DNA from: Myxococcota bacterium
GTDB taxonomy: Bacteria; Myxococcota_A; UBA796
Assembly (NCBI GenBank): GCA_029251165.1
Contig: JAQXDW010000005.1
Coordinates: forward strand, 16,761 to 80,760
Direction of reading: 5' to 3'
Length of the DNA stretch: 64,000 bases
The translations under genes and the position numbers were made by a program. Under the pieces are notes generated by a model, which searched no databases, was not told the DNA's origin, and saw only the letters and a list, made by a program, of their open reading frames with translations. Below, in pieces: positions 25,800 through 35,696 of this stretch. Each line of letters begins with the position of its first letter. Positions within the stretch are counted from its first letter, which is position 1.

Positions 25800-27667
25800 T
25801 CCTCCGCAGCCGTCGCCCATCCCAGCAGTCCGACAAACCCCTCAGCAGAGGGAGCGATCACAAATGCCGACACCGCCTCCGCAGCGGTCTTGAGCCCCAG
25901 CGCGCGGAGCCGAACCGCACACCGCCGCAGCTCTTCTTCGTGGGCTGAGCGCTGGATGCCGGTGATCGCCATGCGCTCCAGCATGCCGACCAGCTCTCGC
26001 AGGGTGGAGAGGGGCGCAGACTCGGGACGGTGAGCGAGCGGGCGACGCTGGGGATCTTTGGGCGCGCCGCGCGACAGCGGGGTCTCTCCGAGGCCGAGGC
26101 TGACGGGTGCCTCCTCCCCGGTGAGCCAGGCGGAGATCGGGGTGGCGTGCAGGCCATCGGCGGTCGGCCAGAACCGGACCAGCAAATGCTCCGGCGCCGC
26201 TCGCCATGCACTCACCCGCTCCAGGACCGAGATCAGTCGCTTTGTCGCTGGTCCGTAGCGGACCTCGAGGGTCAGCGCGGTGCCATCTGTGAGGGTCGCC
26301 TGCAGCAGGAGTCGCTGGCTGGTTTCGTGGAAGAACGCCGGACCCAGTGGTGCGGCGAGGGTAATCACTGCCGGCAGCGTGGTCTGCGCGGGAGTCCGCA
26401 GCAGGGGCGGGGGCAGGGCGCGCCACATCGCCTTGAGGGCATCCACGCCGCCTGCACGGATGCTGGCAGGGAGGTCCGCGACCGCTGCCGACGTCGGCCG
26501 ATGCTGGACCGGTCCCAGTGCTCCGCCGAGCGAGCCGTCTGGACTCAGCCGGGCGGATGGCAGCCGGATGCGGGCGTGGGACAGCTCTGCTGGAGACTGA
26601 TCTCCCCACAATGGCTGCCACCACAGCGATGCTGCGGAGGGTGCCTCACCATCGATGACCCCGCGTCCGACCGTTCCGTAGACCACATCGCCGGTCTGCT
26701 CTAGCACGAACCAGCACTTCACCACCGAGCCCCCGGGGCCGGTGAAGCCCTCGCCGCCGAGGCCGATGAGGTCGAGGTTGGTCGCAGCGAGTCGGCTCCG
26801 TCGTCCCCGCCCACGGAGGCGCTCGGGCGGCACCGTGCGCTCGGGCGCAGACAGCGCGATGAGGCGGGCGAGCAGGCGACCAGCAGTCAGCAGCCAGGTG
26901 CGAGACGAGAACCGTGCAGAGCGGCTGTGGTAGTCGGCCAGCAGCCGGGAGAGGCGGGTCAGATCGTCGGCGGGGGCCGGCAGGGCTGTGGTGACCCGCT
27001 GGCTGAGCGCGGCGAGACCCTCGCCAGCCTCCGGCGGAGTGCCGTCGAGGCCGAGCAGCAGCAGCTCCGTGACTGCATCGCGAATCCGAGCGGTCAGCAC
27101 CCCCTCGTCGGGAGCCGGAGGCCGGATCGGTCGGCTGGAGACGGGCTGGAAGTGCAGCGCGGCGAGGACGCGGTGGATGCACAGCTCGCGGCGCCCACAG
27201 GAGCAGAGGGCTGCGCCGAGAGACTGCCGGGGGAGGAAGCGGACCCGGACGCCGAGTGCTGGGATGACCGCTGCAGTGTCGGACTCTGCTCGGACCTGCA
27301 GTCCATCGTACAGGGCCTCCTCCGCCTGCCGCATCAGCGTCTTGCCGGCAGCCGACGCGATGACGGCGCGGGGGTAGTCGGCGGGGGACCAGGCGGGGCC
27401 GGGCGCTTCGGCGGTCTGCTGCCGGGCGAGGTAGAGCACGGAGCGGATGCGGTGGCGGCAGAGGCGTCTCGCCGGGCAGGTACAGTGAGAGTCGGAGAGT
27501 CCGGCTCCGACCGGAAAGGTGCACACCGCGTCGGACCAGGTCAGGGTGAGGGCGTCGAGCCCACGCGTCATGGCGCGCGGAGAGCGTGCCGCGTCGGCCT
27601 GGGCCCGGCGGAGGGTCAGGCGGCTGCTGGCGGCGATCAGATCGTCGGTGGAGAGGACGCCGAACAT
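25784..27667 (-). CDS. SWIM-type zinc-motif protein of the MoxR cassette
   Basis: The 627-residue protein contains two SWIM-like zinc motifs of the CxCx(n)CxH form: C62-C64-C70-H72 (CTCPARRLCRH) and C155-C157-C163-H165 (CSCGRRELCIH). SWIM motifs bind DNA or proteins. The remaining 450 residues are rich in Arg, Leu and Ala with no recognised domain. It is the last gene of the cassette: its ATG overlaps the TGA of the DUF5682-VWA gene by one base, so translation is coupled. SWIM proteins beside MoxR, VWA and DUF5682 genes are a known but functionally unexplained association. Confidence 0.82.
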   Translation of the reverse strand: MFGVLSTDDLIAASSRLTLRRAQADAARSPRAMTRGLDALTLTWSDAVCTFPVGAGLSDSHCTCPARRLCRHRIRSVLYLARQQTAEAPGPAWSPADYPRAVIASAAGKTLMRQAEEALYDGLQVRAESDTAAVIPALGVRVRFLPRQSLGAALCSCGRRELCIHRVLAALHFQPVSSRPIRPPAPDEGVLTARIRDAVTELLLLGLDGTPPEAGEGLAALSQRVTTALPAPADDLTRLSRLLADYHSRSARFSSRTWLLTAGRLLARLIALSAPERTVPPERLRGRGRRSRLAATNLDLIGLGGEGFTGPGGSVVKCWFVLEQTGDVVYGTVGRGVIDGEAPSAASLWWQPLWGDQSPAELSHARIRLPSARLSPDGSLGGALGPVQHRPTSAAVADLPASIRAGGVDALKAMWRALPPPLLRTPAQTTLPAVITLAAPLGPAFFHETSQRLLLQATLTDGTALTLEVRYGPATKRLISVLERVSAWRAAPEHLLVRFWPTADGLHATPISAWLTGEEAPVSLGLGETPLSRGAPKDPQRRPLAHRPESAPLSTLRELVGMLERMAITGIQRSAHEEELRRCAVRLRALGLKTAAEAVSAFVIAPSAEGFVGLLGWATAAEEGLLL

Positions 27668-30600
27668 CAGCCCATGACCTCACCAACAAAGCGAACCAGC
27701 TCTCCTGGTGTCATCGCGCCGACCTTGGCTCCGAGGCCGACGAGCGTCCGACCGAGGTCGCGGTCGTAGTCTGGATCACCCTGCTCATTGAGAGCCGCCA
27801 GCACCAGCACCGTCGTCCCGCCCTCGACCATGCGCTGGATCCCGGTCAGCAGCGCGCCTCGGCTGCTGCCTTCATAGAGGTCTGAGATGAGCACAACGAT
27901 GGTCCGGGAGGGCATCGTGATCAGCGTGCTGCAGTAGCCCACTGCCCGGCCAATGTTGGTGCCTCCGCCGAGCTGTACAGACAGCAGCGTCTCGACCGGA
28001 TCCGCGCAGACGCCCGTGAGATCAACGACGCGGGTGTCGAACGCGACGAGGTGGGTGGTCACGCCAGGCAGGGCCGCGAAGATGGCGGCGGTGATGCCGG
28101 CGTGGATGGCGGAGGTGAGCATCGAGCCGGACTGGTCGACGGCGATGATGATCCGCCAGTCGGTGTGACGGCGGAGCTGCGGACGGAACCACGGCTGCTG
28201 GACGACGAGCACGCCGCGTCCGGGGTTGAAGTGGCGGAGGTTGCGCCGGATGGTGGTCGGTCCATCGAAGCTGCGCGCGGAGCCGGTTCGACGCGCGGGA
28301 CCACTTCGGACGCGTCCAGACAGCGCGCGGCGGGCCTCAACGGTCAGGAGGTCGGTCAGCTGCTTGACCACTGCGGCGACCATGCGCCGAGCGGCGTCGA
28401 GGACGTGGGGCTCCATGCGGTCCTTGAGGCGGAGGATCGCCTCCAGCAGGGGCAGCGATGGCTGGCAGCGCGCCAAGACTTCCGGATCGGTGACCATGCC
28501 GAGCAGCTCATAGCGATCCAGCGCCTCGGCCTCTAATGCCTCGTAGGTCTGCTTTGGGAACAGCCGCTCGATGGCATTGATCCACTCGGGAATGGTGAGC
28601 GGGGTCTCACCATTCCCAGCCCCGCGCTGCTCCCGCCCTCCAGCGTCGTACTCCCGGTCGTACAGGAAGCCGAGCGCCTCGTCGACCTCTCGGCTGACCC
28701 CGCTGGGCAGGGACAGGCCCTCCGCGTAGCGGCCCAGCACCAGCCGCCATCGGGTGAGGAGATCGGGGTCGTGTGTGCCCGGCTCGGGATGGGCCGGCGG
28801 CGCTGGTGTGACCTCAGCAGTGCCGGACAGCGCCAGCCCCCATTCTGCGAGGGTCTGGCGGACGGTGGCGTCGAGATCGGCGAGCTGCTGGAGCGCCTCA
28901 GCGGAGGCGGGCAGGGGAGCGGAGAGGCCTCCCTGACCGCCCCAGCGTGCTGCGATGCGGCCGGAGAGTCGCGCAGTCTCGGCAGGCGTGAGGGCGGCGT
29001 GGGTGCGCCGGAGTCGGGGTAGCGCGGCGCGAAACGCTTCCTCGGGCATCTCGGCGAGGCCCGCTCCGGCAGCCTCCATCATCGGCCCGCCGTCGGTGTA
29101 GGCTCGGCGCGCGGTGCCGGTCAGGCCGCCGAGGTAGCGACCCGGAGCATCGGCGATCTCCTCGGTAAACCGTGCGCGGAGGGTCGCTGTGAGCGCGTCG
29201 AGCGAGAGGACTCCCCGGCGCCACAGCAGCCCGTCGACGCCGCCCTGAACTCCGGGCACCACGGCGAGATCGCGCCGGAGTCCGAGGAGCGCGCTGACGA
29301 GCGCCTCGGTGTCGATGGCATCGACCACAGTGGCTGCGGCAAGATCGAGGCTGCGCAGCCCATCGATGGTCTCTGGCTCGTCATCCTCTGTGGTGGTCGG
29401 CAGGTGGACCAGCAGGGTGAGCGCCTGGCGGAAGCAGCGTCCGATGAGCGGGGTGAGCACCGGCAGGCCGATGGCGTCCAGGGCATCTCGGTAGCGCAGG
29501 AGCAGGACGAGGCCGTGTAAGGCATCGAGCACGGAGGCCAGACGGCTGTCGGCATCGATGCGATCGGCGAGACCGGCGAGGAGCGGTCCTGTCAGGGCTG
29601 TGAGCCCCAGCGCGCATGCCTCGATGAGCCGCGCCACCGCTGGTCCGGCCTGCCCTGGGGTCTCCTCCAGGCGCTCTCGCAGGCGCTCAGCCGTGGCATC
29701 GAGCAGGGTCGCGCCGTAGGCCGTCTTGACCATCAAGGTGGAGCGGGACTCTGGGGTCCAGCCGATCTCCCAGACCTGCTCCACCCGGTCGAGGTTCTCG
29801 CCGGTCACCGGATTCGGACCGCGCCGCAGCCGGCCATATGAGACCCCGAGGTAGTCCAGCCGACTCAGGAGTCGGCTGCGCATCCGATCCCGGGCCGCGC
29901 GAACTGGGCGGAGTCGCACCTCCCGTGGGCCGCCCTCTAAAGACAGGTCGGCGAGCAGTCGGTCGACGTCCGCGACCAGCGGAGGGTCCCCGGCCCGTGG
30001 CCCCACGGAGCCGGCCCGATCCCCGCAGAACGCCTCCGCCACCAGCGCCATCAGCCGCCCACCGTCCCGCCCGCCCTCCGACCAGCAAGACGCGATCGCA
30101 TCGAGGGTGTCGATCCGGGCGGGGCTGGGATGGCCCCGAAACGCGGCGAGGCGCTGTGCCATCTCCGCAGCATCAGCGAGGGCAGCCGTAGAGATGGTGA
30201 GGCCCTTGCTGCGGGCGTGTCCGGCGGCTCGTGTGAGCATCACCAGCCACCCCTCTCCGCTCCAGTCGGCCTGGTACCACGCCGGCTGCGGCATCCCGGC
30301 GGCATAGCGGAGCCGGGCCATGCGCCGGAAGTCGTAGGGTACGAGGTGGATGCCGTGGTGGGCCTCGCGGGGCAGCGGCGGGATCTCGGGCGGAGCGAGT
30401 CCATCCGTGAGCGCCTCGGTGATGCCGCCGAGGTGGTAGGCACCGCAGAGGAGGAGCACCCGCTGCGCGCCATCCGCCTGCGCCTGGCGGATGGCAGCGG
30501 CCATGGTCGCCTCGCGCAGGGCGTCCACCGCTGAGACCGGTCCGGTCTTGCGCAGCATCGCACCATAGGCTTCGGTGTCGTCGAAGAAGGTGCGCCACGG

Positions 30601-31137
30601 GCGGGTGTGCAGCTCGAACAGCCGGTCCCACAGGTCATCATCGTCTCGGGCGCCGGTCTTCTGACGGAGCGCGGCGTGGAAGTCCTCGGCGGGCACGGCG
30701 TGCTCGAACAGGTCTCGATCCGCCGAGGACAGGGCCGCGGCCAGCGCAGCGTCATGGGTCAGCCGCCCGTGAAGAGACAGATCGCAGAACGCTGTCGGGA
30801 TCCCCATCTCTCCAGCGGTCTGGATGGCGACCAGCTCGGGAGAGTAGTCGCAGAACGGGTACCAACCCGCTGCCCGCTCCTGGCTGGAGAGGTGCCCATC
30901 GCTGCCGGGAAGGGAGACGAACGAGAACAGCGCGACCGGTGTAGACAGCCCCGGATCCTGGAGGCTGGAGAGGTCCGTCAGCTCCGGTGGCCCCTCGATG
31001 AGCACCACATCCGGCTGCACGGCGTGCAGGGCATCGCGCACTGCGCGTCCGCAGGCTGGAGAGTGGTGTCGGACCCCCAGCAGGGTGACAGGCTCCGCTA
31101 CGACAGCCACCGACGGGCCTCGTACCATGCGGCCCAC
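27667..31137 (-). CDS. DUF5682 (TraB/TIKI-like) – von Willebrand A fusion protein
   Basis: The 1,156-residue protein has two recognisable ends. The N-terminal 350 residues match DUF5682: VRHHSPAC (H24, H25), VVLIEGPPE (E48, E52) and CGAYHLGG (H235) resemble the His/Glu signatures of TraB/TIKI/EreA-like hydrolases. A long alpha-helical middle region follows. The C-terminus is a VWA domain with an intact MIDAS: DQSGS (D1001, S1003, S1005), T1060 in GGTNIG and D1086 in ISDLYEG. In other genomes these are usually two genes; here they are fused. The start may be ATG 31137 or 31128, or GTG 31110; all overlap the MoxR gene end. The protein has no signal peptide. Confidence 0.85.
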   Translation of the reverse strand: MGRMVRGPSVAVVAEPVTLLGVRHHSPACGRAVRDALHAVQPDVVLIEGPPELTDLSSLQDPGLSTPVALFSFVSLPGSDGHLSSQERAAGWYPFCDYSPELVAIQTAGEMGIPTAFCDLSLHGRLTHDAALAAALSSADRDLFEHAVPAEDFHAALRQKTGARDDDDLWDRLFELHTRPWRTFFDDTEAYGAMLRKTGPVSAVDALREATMAAAIRQAQADGAQRVLLLCGAYHLGGITEALTDGLAPPEIPPLPREAHHGIHLVPYDFRRMARLRYAAGMPQPAWYQADWSGEGWLVMLTRAAGHARSKGLTISTAALADAAEMAQRLAAFRGHPSPARIDTLDAIASCWSEGGRDGGRLMALVAEAFCGDRAGSVGPRAGDPPLVADVDRLLADLSLEGGPREVRLRPVRAARDRMRSRLLSRLDYLGVSYGRLRRGPNPVTGENLDRVEQVWEIGWTPESRSTLMVKTAYGATLLDATAERLRERLEETPGQAGPAVARLIEACALGLTALTGPLLAGLADRIDADSRLASVLDALHGLVLLLRYRDALDAIGLPVLTPLIGRCFRQALTLLVHLPTTTEDDEPETIDGLRSLDLAAATVVDAIDTEALVSALLGLRRDLAVVPGVQGGVDGLLWRRGVLSLDALTATLRARFTEEIADAPGRYLGGLTGTARRAYTDGGPMMEAAGAGLAEMPEEAFRAALPRLRRTHAALTPAETARLSGRIAARWGGQGGLSAPLPASAEALQQLADLDATVRQTLAEWGLALSGTAEVTPAPPAHPEPGTHDPDLLTRWRLVLGRYAEGLSLPSGVSREVDEALGFLYDREYDAGGREQRGAGNGETPLTIPEWINAIERLFPKQTYEALEAEALDRYELLGMVTDPEVLARCQPSLPLLEAILRLKDRMEPHVLDAARRMVAAVVKQLTDLLTVEARRALSGRVRSGPARRTGSARSFDGPTTIRRNLRHFNPGRGVLVVQQPWFRPQLRRHTDWRIIIAVDQSGSMLTSAIHAGITAAIFAALPGVTTHLVAFDTRVVDLTGVCADPVETLLSVQLGGGTNIGRAVGYCSTLITMPSRTIVVLISDLYEGSSRGALLTGIQRMVEGGTTVLVLAALNEQGDPDYDRDLGRTLVGLGAKVGAMTPGELVRFVGEVMG

Positions 31138-32207
31138 AGCGTGCTGTCTTCAGCCCGCCGCCGGACCACCCGGCTGAAGTAGCCCTGGAGGCGCTTGAGA
31201 TCCTCGGGGTCATCCTTGAGCGCGGTGCCGACGAGGTGGCGGGCGACGTGGTCGGGTCCGATGGCGTCCTCGCCGTAGTAGAAGGCATGCAGCCCCGCAG
31301 AGGTTGCCACGGAGACCGCCTCGGCAGTGGACATCGGAGTGGTCGGACGGTCGACGCGCTCGCCCTCGGCGGTCACCCCTTCTCGCAGCTCATGGAAGGT
31401 GGTCACCAGCAGCTCCGCGACCCCAGTCGGCAGGCTGAGCGGGACGTCAGCCTCGGAGAGCGCCTCGTCGGTCTGTCGGGTGACCAGTGCCATCTCGCGC
31501 GCCGGGCTTCGGATGGGGTGAACCGTCTCGAAGTTGAACCGGCGCTTGAGCGCTGCGGACATCTCGTTGACCCCGGCGTCGCGGGTGTTGGCGGTGGCGA
31601 TGATGTTGAAGCCGGGGCGGGCGTAGACCAGCCGCTGCTCTCCGGAGAGCTCTGGGACGATCAGCAGCCGCTCGGACATCGGGGAGAGGAGGACGTCCTG
31701 GACCTCCGGCGGGCACCGAGTGACCTCCTCAAACCGCACGATCTTGCCCTGGGTCATGCCCATGTACAGCGGCGCGGGGATGAGCGCGGCGGGGGAGGGG
31801 CCATGCGCCAGCAGCGCAGCGTAGTTCCACCCGTAGCGGACCTGATCCTCGGTGGTGCCGGCAGAGCCCTGGACCGTCAGGGTGCTCTCGGCGCTGATCG
31901 CAGCAGCCAGCAGCTCAGAGAGCATTGACTTGGCGGTGCCCGGCTCTCCGATGAGCATCAGGCCCCGCATCGTGGTCAGGGTGATGACCGCGCGCTCGAC
32001 CAGCGGTGCGTTGCCATAGAACTTGGCAGTGATCGGGACTGGCTCCCCGTCGGGGTGCTCAAGGGGATCGGGAAGGCCGACGATGAAGTCGACGACGGAT
32101 CGGGGGGAGAGCATCCAGCCGGCGGGGCGGGGGCGGTCATCGGCGCGGGCCAGCGCTGCCAGCTCTCGCCGGTAGCGGTGCTCAGCGAGGGGTCTCTGGG
32201 CGTCCAT
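31098..32207 (-). CDS. MoxR-family AAA+ ATPase
   Basis: The 369-residue protein has Walker A GEPGTAKS (residues 87-94), Walker B KIVRFEEVTRCP, sensor 1 IIATANTRDAGVNEMS and an arginine-finger region ALKRRFNFE, all MoxR-like. MoxR ATPases work with VWA-domain proteins as chaperones that insert metals, remodel complexes or gate conflict systems. It is the first gene of the cassette and overlaps the DUF5682-VWA gene. The VWA domain's MIDAS would be its natural docking partner. Confidence 0.92.
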   Translation of the reverse strand: MDAQRPLAEHRYRRELAALARADDRPRPAGWMLSPRSVVDFIVGLPDPLEHPDGEPVPITAKFYGNAPLVERAVITLTTMRGLMLIGEPGTAKSMLSELLAAAISAESTLTVQGSAGTTEDQVRYGWNYAALLAHGPSPAALIPAPLYMGMTQGKIVRFEEVTRCPPEVQDVLLSPMSERLLIVPELSGEQRLVYARPGFNIIATANTRDAGVNEMSAALKRRFNFETVHPIRSPAREMALVTRQTDEALSEADVPLSLPTGVAELLVTTFHELREGVTAEGERVDRPTTPMSTAEAVSVATSAGLHAFYYGEDAIGPDHVARHLVGTALKDDPEDLKRLQGYFSRVVRRRAEDSTLWAAWYEARRWLS

Positions 32208-32276
32208 CTGCCGTTCTTAACCCGCCTGAATCAGGGGTGGATGTCGTGCCGGGGCGGAGCGCGTTAATCGGCAGCC

Positions 32277-32885
32277 ATGGCTGACCTCATTGAGCTGATC
32301 TGTGACCGCAGCGTAGACATTCATGCCATCGCTGCACACCTTGAGGTGCTCAGCGAGGCGGACCGGGTGGCCGCGCTGGATGCCCTGGGCCGCCGCGAGC
32401 AGCGCACGCTCTACGACAAGGCCGCTGCTGCCGAGCCGATCGACCTGTCGCACTTCGTGACAGGCGCCGATGTCCTCGCCTCCGTCCAGCACCAGGGTCG
32501 CAACACCTTGCCGCTGCCGGGAAAGCATCGACGCTTTCAGAAGCGATTCTGCCGACCGGAGGGCGGAGGTGACCGGCTGTTCGGCTACAACGAGGCGCCC
32601 TCTCGCGGGCTCATCGGGCCAGGCTACTTCGTCGCCATTCCCACTGCCGGACAGCCGCACTGGCAGGAGCGCGGAGCGGTGGTGGTGGACTACTTCCAGG
32701 TCCCCGATGCCGGAGTCTGTGCCGAGTGGCCGCCCGTCGTCCCGAACACCCGGGGACTCCAGCGCTTCGTCTACCACAAGACCCGCGACTTCATGCGCAA
32801 GGTCTCCGACAGCGTCGCAATCGGGGCTGCGTACAAAGAAGAGAAGTCCTTAGACCACTACTTCACGCTCTGTCGCATGTGCTGA
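32277..32885 (+). CDS. Hypothetical cytoplasmic protein
   Basis: The 202-residue product has no signal peptide or transmembrane segment. It contains a helical N-terminus (residues 1-60), a Gly/Pro-rich central region (LFGYNEAPSRGLIGPGYFVAI) and a C-terminal stretch with aromatic and basic residues ending in CRMC. Codon use and GC-rich third positions match its neighbours. I recognise no family. It is divergent from the MoxR cassette, 69 bp away, so it may share its promoter region and could be related to it. Confidence 0.7.
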   Translation: MADLIELICDRSVDIHAIAAHLEVLSEADRVAALDALGRREQRTLYDKAAAAEPIDLSHFVTGADVLASVQHQGRNTLPLPGKHRRFQKRFCRPEGGGDRLFGYNEAPSRGLIGPGYFVAIPTAGQPHWQERGAVVVDYFQVPDAGVCAEWPPVVPNTRGLQRFVYHKTRDFMRKVSDSVAIGAAYKEEKSLDHYFTLCRMC

Positions 32886-33165
32886 GCGGTGCCCTTCGCG
32901 GGTGAAGGAGGCTCTGGGGTGGTGGTCGCTCCGAGGGCCCACGAGGGCCCCTTTCTCCACCGGAGCATGCTGAAGAAGACGGCCGCGCAGGTCTGTCGTG
33001 TGCCGTCCCGTGCGCCAGGATCACCTCCGACTGTTGGCCGGAAGAGCCGACGACTGTCGCGGCGGCTTCCGCTCGCTGCGGAGCGATCCCGTGTGTCATG
33101 TGGTCCCCTTTGGAACGGTCTCGGTCAGGAAATCCGTTAAGCCCCGCAGCCAGATGGAGGACGAG

Positions 33166-33999
33166 ATGCACAATTGGACGCTTGGATTTGTCGGTGCCGG
33201 AGTGATGGCAGAGGTGATGATCGCTGGGCTGCTGGAGGAGGGCATCCTGCCCCCGCAGCGCATCGTCGCGAGCAACCGCCGAGCGGCCCGATCGACAGAG
33301 CTTGTGGAGCGGTATGGAATCCGCTGCAGTCAGGACAACCTCTCGGTTGCCGCACAGGCCGATGTGCTGGTGCTCTCGGTGAAGCCGCAGACGCTCCCGA
33401 AGATCCTGCCGCAGCTCTCTGGAGCGCTGCAGCCCTCGACCATGGTCCTCTCGATCATCGCCGGGGCATCCTCGGCGGTCCTCACGCGCGGTCTCGGCCA
33501 CAGCCGGATCGCCCGCTGCATGCCCAACCTCCCCTGTCGAATTCGGAAGGGCATGACCGTCTGGTATGCCCCAGAGTCCAGCAACCCCGCTGACCTCCAG
33601 CGCATCGACACGATCCTCGGGGTGATGGGACAGGCGCTGCGGGTCACTGAGGAGACCCACGTCGACCGTGCCACGGCTGTCAACGGAACGGGGCCGGCGA
33701 TCGTCGCGGAGTTCGTCAAGTCGATGCTCGATGCGGCCACCTACATCGGCGAGCCCCGAAATGTGGCCCGAGAGACGGTCTTGGCGACCCTGGCGGGCAC
33801 CGTCGAGATGATCCGCCAGAGCGATGCGCATGTCGCGCAGCTCATCGACGAGGTCACCAGCCCTGGCGGGACCACCTCCCGGGCCCTGCAGGTCCTCAAG
33901 CAGGGGCGGTTCTCGGCGGTGATCACAGACTCCATTGATGCGGCATACCAGCGGACCGTGGCGCTGGGGGGGGCGCTGGAGGAGAAGGTCGGGGAGTGA
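33166..33999 (+). CDS. proC: Pyrroline-5-carboxylate reductase
   Basis: ProC reduces pyrroline-5-carboxylate to proline with NAD(P)H. The 277-residue protein opens with the Rossmann motif GFVGAGVMAEVMIAGL. VLVLSVKPQ and RCMPNLPCRIRKGMTVWY are typical ProC blocks. The C-terminal family signature is LIDEVTSPGGTTSRALQVL. Among several in-frame ATGs, 33166 has GGAGG seven bases upstream. The 280-bp gap upstream, back to 32886, shows no gene or RNA element that I recognise. Confidence 0.93.
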   Translation: MHNWTLGFVGAGVMAEVMIAGLLEEGILPPQRIVASNRRAARSTELVERYGIRCSQDNLSVAAQADVLVLSVKPQTLPKILPQLSGALQPSTMVLSIIAGASSAVLTRGLGHSRIARCMPNLPCRIRKGMTVWYAPESSNPADLQRIDTILGVMGQALRVTEETHVDRATAVNGTGPAIVAEFVKSMLDAATYIGEPRNVARETVLATLAGTVEMIRQSDAHVAQLIDEVTSPGGTTSRALQVLKQGRFSAVITDSIDAAYQRTVALGGALEEKVGE

Positions 34000-34016
34000 G
34001 CCCCGGCGCGTGCTCG

Positions 34017-35696
34017 TTACTCTTCTGATGCCGGAGGAGCGAGCACGCGGCGCTCGCTGCCTCCGCTGCCCCGCAGCTCCAGCTCTGTGATGACCACCGA
34101 GGGTGCGCTCCAGGTGCTCGGCAGTCCACCGACAGAGCCGATGCTGTACCGGTTTGCATCGGGGGTGGAGTCCATGACGTTGCGCGGGGCGGACACCGGA
34201 CCGGCGGCCGCAACATCTCGCATCGCGCGTCGGTCCACCCCGACAAACTCCAGCCCACGGACCGGCTGGGTGGTGCCATCTGGATAGAGGCGCCAGGCTT
34301 GCAGCGGGCGGGTAATACCGGGCAGCGGCCCCTCCCCGCTGAACGCAACCCGGAAGTCTTCGGTCAGCGCCGGCGGCTCGATCATGCCGATGACCAGCAC
34401 ATAGTCCAGGCCTGCCTGACGGGCGAGCGCGATGGCCTTGCGCTCCAGGGCGCGCTCCGAGCGGCTGCGCTTCGGGGTCACGGTGATCACCCCGGGCAGG
34501 CCTGCACGCCGATCGAGGCCCAGGGAGCGGCCATGGCCATTGCTGGTGAGGAAGCCCTTTCGGGGGATGCGGCTCATCAGCAGATTCCGGGAGACGCCAT
34601 CCTCCACCAGCGCGATTCGCTCGGTCTCCACGCCCTCATAGTCGTGGGTGAAGGACCCGGCGGCGTCAGGCAGCATGGTGGGATCATCGACGACTGACCA
34701 GCCCGTGGGCAGCAGGCGGCGACCGGGCCGAGCGGTGGCTGCAACGCTGGGGAAGTCCTGGTAGGGGTTGGGCGGCTCGGACGCCGGGGGGGTGCCGACG
34801 ATCTCTGGCAGCAGGAGCTGGCGGAACAGCTCGATGGCGGCAGGGGACTCCAGGAGCACCGGCCCGAGGTAGTCTTCCTCGATCGGTGCGTCCTTCATCG
34901 CGGTCAGCCACGTACCCAGCGCGTCGATCTCCGAGAGCATCTCCTCGACCGGAGGGAGGCTGTCGAAGTCTCGGGCGACCCAGGAGCGGGAGTCGCGGAT
35001 CCGTGCGCCGTCGTCTGCGCGGATGATGCCTTCGATGCGCACGATGGTGAAGCCGGAAGGGAGCCAGGCGCGCGCGCCCTCGGAGCTGCAGAGCATGCGC
35101 ACCCCCTGCCAGTCGCGGGCGATGGCGCTGGCGTCTTCGAGGCCCGGGGTCTGGGCGAGGCGTGCCGTCAAGGTGGCGACCAGCTCGGCGGTGGCCGCGC
35201 CGTCGATGGTGGGCGGTGCGACGGGCGCGGTGCGCAGCGGAGCGCTCGCGGAGAGGTCGGGGATGGCCGAGGGCTCGCGGCCCTCGAACGCTGAGAGCTT
35301 GGCGGCGAGCTGCTCGGTTGCGCCCTTGTAGGCGCTGTCCAGCGCCAGCCACATCTCCCGCCGCAGTGCCGTCGGGTCGTCCTCGTCGGGAAGCCCGCGG
35401 CTGGACATGCCGCTGCGCTCACCGAAGCTCGGGCTGAAGTTGGTGTTGTCGAGCATCGCGCTGCCGACCCGGACGTCGACCCGGAGGTTGCGATAGTGGT
35501 CGGTGTTGTGGCTGGTGATGGCCCCGAAGTTGGCGAGCGCGGTCGACATCGAGCCGTCGAGCACCTCCATCGAGACGTAGTAGGGCGCAGGCTGGTCGGG
35601 GAGCTGGAGGGTCATGGCCCGGTCCAGCTCGGCCTCGGCTGCGGCCATGAGGTCTGCAGGGGCCGCGAGAGCGGCGGTGATGAGCAGCGTGATCAC
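34017..35696 (-). CDS. Exported TldE/PmbA-like protein lacking the metal site
   Basis: The 559-residue protein is a TldD/PmbA-family paralogue of the adjacent upstream gene and has the same length. It has a signal peptide (MITLLITAALAAPADL). Where the partner has FFHEILGHRVEG it has LFRQLLLPEIVG, so both metal-binding histidines and the catalytic Glu are lost. The C-terminal blocks SNGHGRSLG and DYEGVETERIALVEDG are conserved. In E. coli the TldD-TldE heterodimer likewise has one active and one inactive subunit. The GTG start overlaps the partner's TGA by four bases, so the subunits should be made in equal amounts. Confidence 0.85.
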   Translation of the reverse strand: MITLLITAALAAPADLMAAAEAELDRAMTLQLPDQPAPYYVSMEVLDGSMSTALANFGAITSHNTDHYRNLRVDVRVGSAMLDNTNFSPSFGERSGMSSRGLPDEDDPTALRREMWLALDSAYKGATEQLAAKLSAFEGREPSAIPDLSASAPLRTAPVAPPTIDGAATAELVATLTARLAQTPGLEDASAIARDWQGVRMLCSSEGARAWLPSGFTIVRIEGIIRADDGARIRDSRSWVARDFDSLPPVEEMLSEIDALGTWLTAMKDAPIEEDYLGPVLLESPAAIELFRQLLLPEIVGTPPASEPPNPYQDFPSVAATARPGRRLLPTGWSVVDDPTMLPDAAGSFTHDYEGVETERIALVEDGVSRNLLMSRIPRKGFLTSNGHGRSLGLDRRAGLPGVITVTPKRSRSERALERKAIALARQAGLDYVLVIGMIEPPALTEDFRVAFSGEGPLPGITRPLQAWRLYPDGTTQPVRGLEFVGVDRRAMRDVAAAGPVSAPRNVMDSTPDANRYSIGSVGGLPSTWSAPSVVITELELRGSGGSERRVLAPPASEE

